Positions 61,472 to 64,000 of a stretch of DNA of 64,000 nucleotides are shown here, one piece after another. Numbering within the stretch: the stretch's first letter is position 1; every line of letters starts with the position of its first letter. Origin of the DNA: Peptococcus niger (GTDB lineage Bacteria > Bacillota > Peptococcia > Peptococcales > Peptococcaceae); the NCBI RefSeq assembly GCF_900101835.1, contig NZ_FNAF01000010.1:1-64000 (forward strand). The letters are read 5' to 3'. The notes under the pieces were generated by a model that saw nothing but the letters and a program-made list of their open reading frames with translations, ran no database searches and had not been told where the DNA came from. The translations under genes were made by a program, and so were the position numbers.

Positions 61472-62818
61472 ATGATGGCCGGCAAGTACCAGGAAATCAT
61501 GACCGCTTTGGAAAGCGCCATTGTCAGTGGCCGTTTGGCGCCGGGTGAACGCATTCCCTCGGAGCGGGACTTGGCAACCACCTTTAACTGCCACCGGTCG
61601 ACGGTGGCGCATGCCCTATCCGAGTTGACCGACCGCAAACTGATTGTCCGCAAAATCGGGAGCGGCACTTTTGTCGCTGACGGCAAATGGACCGTCGGCC
61701 TTCCTGCCCGTATGCGGCAAATTGTCCCCAAACCGACCCCCTATCAGCAGGCTGTTGAAAAAGCCCTTGCCAAAAGTCCGGAAGCGCCTTGGCAGCATCT
61801 GGAAAACGGCGATGCCCCCCTTTCCTGGCTTCCCCAAGGGCAGATTGGCACCTTGTCCTGGGATGCGGTTTTTGCCGAGGCTGCAGATGGGGACCAGTTG
61901 GGCTTATGGGCCCTGCGTGAAGCCATCGCGGAAGATTTGCGCCAACGCTACCATTTCCACTTATCGCCGAATGAAGTTCTCATTACCAGCGGCACCCAGC
62001 AGGCCATCTTTCTCATTACGCACGGCTTTTTGAACCCCGGCGATGCCGTCGCCATTGAAGCGCCCTCTTATTTTTACTGCCTGCCGATTTTCCAAGCAGC
62101 CGGTCTGCGCCTGATTCCCATCCGGATGGAAGCGGAAGGCCCCTCCATTGACGACCTCTCCCAAGCTGTTCGCCGCACCCGCATCCGCATGCTCTTTCTC
62201 AACCCCATCTTTCAAAATCCCACCGGCATTCTGACAAGTGTCCGTCGGCGCAATGAGATCATCCACCTGTGCAACCGCTATCAAATTCCCATCTTTGAAG
62301 ATGATGCTTCCGCCCGCCTGCCCTTTTCGGATAAGGCCTTAACCAGCCCGATTAAAGCCTCGCCCCTGGCTGGGCAAATGCTGTATGCCGGTTCGATTTC
62401 CAAGTACATGGGCCCCTCCATCCGCATTGGCTGGCTCATCGGACCAGCCCACTTGGTGCGCGCGCTGGCCCACTTTCGCCATGAAACGGACACCGGCCTA
62501 TCGGCCCTGCCCCAATACATCGTGCGCGATTATTTAACCGCTGATTTAGCGGCTCAGGTCACCCGATTGCAGCAGCATACAGTCAATGCCCTGGGACAGT
62601 TTTCCGATTTTATGAAAGCCCGTTTTCCGACCCTCCACCCCCTGGCGGCCCAAGGCGGATTTTACCTCTATTATCGCTGGCCGAAAAAAAAGCGGCCCCA
62701 GTACGAGGCCACTTTACAAGCGTTATTGGACGATCATATCATTGTCGCTGAAGGGCGGCATTTCGGCGATGATTTGCCGGCCATGCGCCTAAATTTCACC
62801 CATTTTCGGTCGCGCTAA
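61472..62818 (+). CDS. MocR-type regulator: GntR helix-turn-helix fused to aminotransferase-like domain
   Basis: 448 residues. The GntR winged helix spans about 5-75 (GRLAPGERIPSERDLATTF ... VRKIGSGTFV), then an aminotransferase class I fold from about 100 on. PLP-site residues: TSGTQQAIFLI, NPIFQNPTG, EDDASARLP and the PLP-lysine in YAGSISKYMGPSIRIGW. MocR proteins are PLP-dependent sensors that regulate vitamin B6, amino acid or transport genes rather than active enzymes. It is transcribed divergently from cysK and its end overlaps the RarD gene tail to tail by 4 bases, so either may be a target. Two ATGs in a row (61472, 61475) follow AAGGAG; the second has better spacing. Confidence 0.92.
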   Translation: MMAGKYQEIMTALESAIVSGRLAPGERIPSERDLATTFNCHRSTVAHALSELTDRKLIVRKIGSGTFVADGKWTVGLPARMRQIVPKPTPYQQAVEKALAKSPEAPWQHLENGDAPLSWLPQGQIGTLSWDAVFAEAADGDQLGLWALREAIAEDLRQRYHFHLSPNEVLITSGTQQAIFLITHGFLNPGDAVAIEAPSYFYCLPIFQAAGLRLIPIRMEAEGPSIDDLSQAVRRTRIRMLFLNPIFQNPTGILTSVRRRNEIIHLCNRYQIPIFEDDASARLPFSDKALTSPIKASPLAGQMLYAGSISKYMGPSIRIGWLIGPAHLVRALAHFRHETDTGLSALPQYIVRDYLTADLAAQVTRLQQHTVNALGQFSDFMKARFPTLHPLAAQGGFYLYYRWPKKKRPQYEATLQALLDDHIIVAEGRHFGDDLPAMRLNFTHFRSR

Positions 62819-63690
62819 GGATGCCGACCTTGACGGCGCGCCTGCAGGAGGGTAGACACCATGTAGCAAGCAAGCCCTGCCCATACAAAGGCAAAGGTTA
62901 TTTTTTGCGCTGGCGTTACCATCTCCCCATAGAGGAGGGTTCCGCATAGCAATTGTAGGGTCGGATTGATGTACATGAGTATGCCCGCCAGGGTATAATC
63001 GGTGCTGGCAATCCCTGTAGAATAAAAAAACAAGGGAACTGCTGTGACAACACCGGTGGTCGGCAAGAGGAGAAACTGCCAAGTCGGTGCTGCACCCGCC
63101 TGGCCATGAGCAACCATAAGGCCCACGAAAATCATCATCGGCACCAGCCAAGGCGCCAGCTCAACAGAAAGGGCCGAGATGGACGCACTCCGGCAGGTCT
63201 TTTTAATCGCCCCGTAAACAGCAAAGGAAAGGCCAATAACCAGGGCCAACCACGGCACGTGACCATAAGAGACGACGGAAATGACAACTCCACAGCTGGC
63301 CAAGGCAACGCCTACCCACTGTAAGGGGGCCAACCGTTCTTTAAAAATAAAGTAACCGATAACAATAGAAAGAATCGGATTCAGGTAATAGGCCAAACTT
63401 GCATCGACAATGTGGTTGGTATTCACAGCGATAATGTAAGACCCCCAATTGACCAGGAGCACGCCACCGGCAATAAAAAGCCGCCACATTTCAGGGCGAT
63501 CCTGAAAAATGGCCTTGACCTCAGCCAATTTCTTGCCGAAGGCCAAAATCACCACACAGAGCAAAAAGGACCAAATGGCCCGATTGCCCAAATTAACATA
63601 AGAATTCACATCAGCCAAGAGCTTCCAATAAATCGGCAGAAAGCCCCATAAAATATAACAAAACAAGACCATCAACGGACCACGCCGCAT
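62815..63690 (-). CDS. rarD: RarD/EamA-family transporter
   Basis: A ten-helix drug/metabolite transporter of the EamA superfamily, 291 residues. The start RRGPLMVLFCYILWGFLPIYWKLL matches RarD, and GGVLLVNWGSYIIAVNTNHIVDASLAYYLNPIL is the RarD signature. The substrate is not established. GGAGG lies 3 bases before the ATG. Divergent neighbours are absent; it converges on the MocR gene and shares 4 bases with its end (CTAA). Confidence 0.9.
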   Translation of the reverse strand: MRRGPLMVLFCYILWGFLPIYWKLLADVNSYVNLGNRAIWSFLLCVVILAFGKKLAEVKAIFQDRPEMWRLFIAGGVLLVNWGSYIIAVNTNHIVDASLAYYLNPILSIVIGYFIFKERLAPLQWVGVALASCGVVISVVSYGHVPWLALVIGLSFAVYGAIKKTCRSASISALSVELAPWLVPMMIFVGLMVAHGQAGAAPTWQFLLLPTTGVVTAVPLFFYSTGIASTDYTLAGILMYINPTLQLLCGTLLYGEMVTPAQKITFAFVWAGLACYMVSTLLQARRQGRHP

Positions 63691-63720
63691 ATGCCTCCCC
63701 CCTCCTGCAAGCTTGACCTC

Positions 63721-63749
63721 AGTATAGCAATTTTCATGCCCAAGCGCAA
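63721..63749 (-). promoter_or_regulatory. Promoter of the RarD-family gene
   Basis: Minus strand: -35 TTGCGC (63744-63749), 17-base spacer, -10 TATACT (63721-63726) with extended TG. Identical in core elements to the rpsB promoter. Confidence 0.75.
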
Positions 63750-63790
63750 CGACTGCGCCCAGTTACGCCTTAGGCCCTATAAAACCCTAC

Positions 63791-63827
63791 AAGAAAAGCC
63801 GACCCTGTCACAAGGTCGGCTTTTCTT
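63791..63827. terminator. Terminator near the right end
   Basis: AAAAGCCGACC (63794-63804) pairs with GGTCGGCTTTT (63814-63824), 9-base loop. T-rich on both strands, so it may end a minus-strand gene coming from the right. From 63691 to 64000 there is otherwise no well-supported gene. Confidence 0.75.
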
Positions 63828-63894
63828 CTTCCTTGGCCTAGGCAACAATCCACCCGAGATTTTTGGCCAAAAGGAAAGGGCCAAGGGGCATCCG

Positions 63895-63999
63895 CTACCC
63901 TCGGTAAGATTCGGGCCTGGTCAAACGCACGAATGGTTTTTCTGCTATAGAGGAGGGCTCTCCCCTGGCGGCTGATTCCCCGAGAGGTCCCCCTTCTTT
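63895..63999 (-). CDS. Possible C-terminal fragment of a gene beyond the right edge
   Basis: An open minus-strand frame runs in from the window edge for 34 codons and stops with TAG at 63895; its end reads EKPFVRLTRPESYRG. A terminator lies 70 bases further on. The fragment is too short to identify and the frame may be open by chance. Confidence 0.25.
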   Translation of the reverse strand, partial: KEGGPLGESAARGEPSSIAEKPFVRLTRPESYRG

Positions 64000-64000
64000 A

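Noticed and set aside
63691-63975. 94-codon frame on the plus strand at the right end
   Set aside because: It contains the rarD promoter and a terminator hairpin and has no ribosome-binding site or recognisable domain.

Overview
The window is a gene-dense, roughly 50% GC piece of a low-to-mid GC Gram-positive (Firmicutes) chromosome, most likely from a strictly anaerobic Clostridia-type bacterium. The grounds are the Gram-positive replicative polymerase PolC, a one-chain pyruvate:ferredoxin oxidoreductase, AGGAGG ribosome-binding sites, CIRCE-controlled groESL, a PASTA-tailed division transpeptidase in a dcw cluster, and bacterial promoters of the TTGNNN-17-TATAAT type. The genus cannot be proven from the sequence alone; a Peptococcaceae-like anaerobe is my best guess. 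There are no rRNA or tRNA genes, no CRISPR array and no prophage.

Layout. 1-3.8 kb: PFOR. 3.9-14.2 kb: one long minus-strand operon uppS-cdsA-dxr-rseP-ispG-proS-polC (isoprenoid and lipid-carrier synthesis, membrane proteolysis, a tRNA synthetase, the replicase). 14.4-17.3 kb: rpsB-tsf-pyrH-frr, interrupted by intergenic terminators. 17.3-22.8 kb: GIY-YIG protein-polA-mutM-coaE-MFS. 22.9-26.9 kb: asnB and groESL. 27.0-31.9 kb is the only long plus-strand stretch: a folate salvage enzyme, then two WYL-domain proteins, a 480-base gap with structured RNA modules and a DUF2828/von Willebrand A protein. 32.2-47.1 kb: a two-gene small membrane protein operon with LexA-like boxes, then the division and cell-wall (dcw) cluster, which reads mraZ-rsmH-ftsL-PBP-murF-mraY-murD-ftsW-murG-murC-ftsQ-ftsZ on the minus strand. 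47.2-58.5 kb: a D-2-hydroxyacid dehydrogenase, HAD phosphatase, GlsB-like protein, DHA2 exporter, prmC-prfA, a siroheme reductase, a GNAT enzyme, a DUF1385 protein, an FAD lipoprotein and an aspartate racemase. 58.6-64 kb: cysK-iscS-iscU, a divergent MocR-type regulator and a RarD-like transporter.

Most interesting points. (1) The WYL-WYL-RNA-DUF2828 locus looks like a bacterial Ro60/Y-RNA-type RNP system: an independent promoter sits between a terminator and the vWA gene, and at least three RNA modules follow, each closed by a long terminal helix; two of them carry the same 12-base box. (2) PolC is about 1228 residues and lacks the 3'-5' exonuclease domain normally inserted in the PHP domain, while PolA in the same window also has a degraded proofreading domain. 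(3) A small membrane-protein operon directly downstream of ftsZ carries several LexA-like operators, suggesting damage-controlled envelope or division proteins. (4) Rho-independent terminators lie between rpsB, tsf and pyrH with no obvious internal promoters, so they probably set graded expression.
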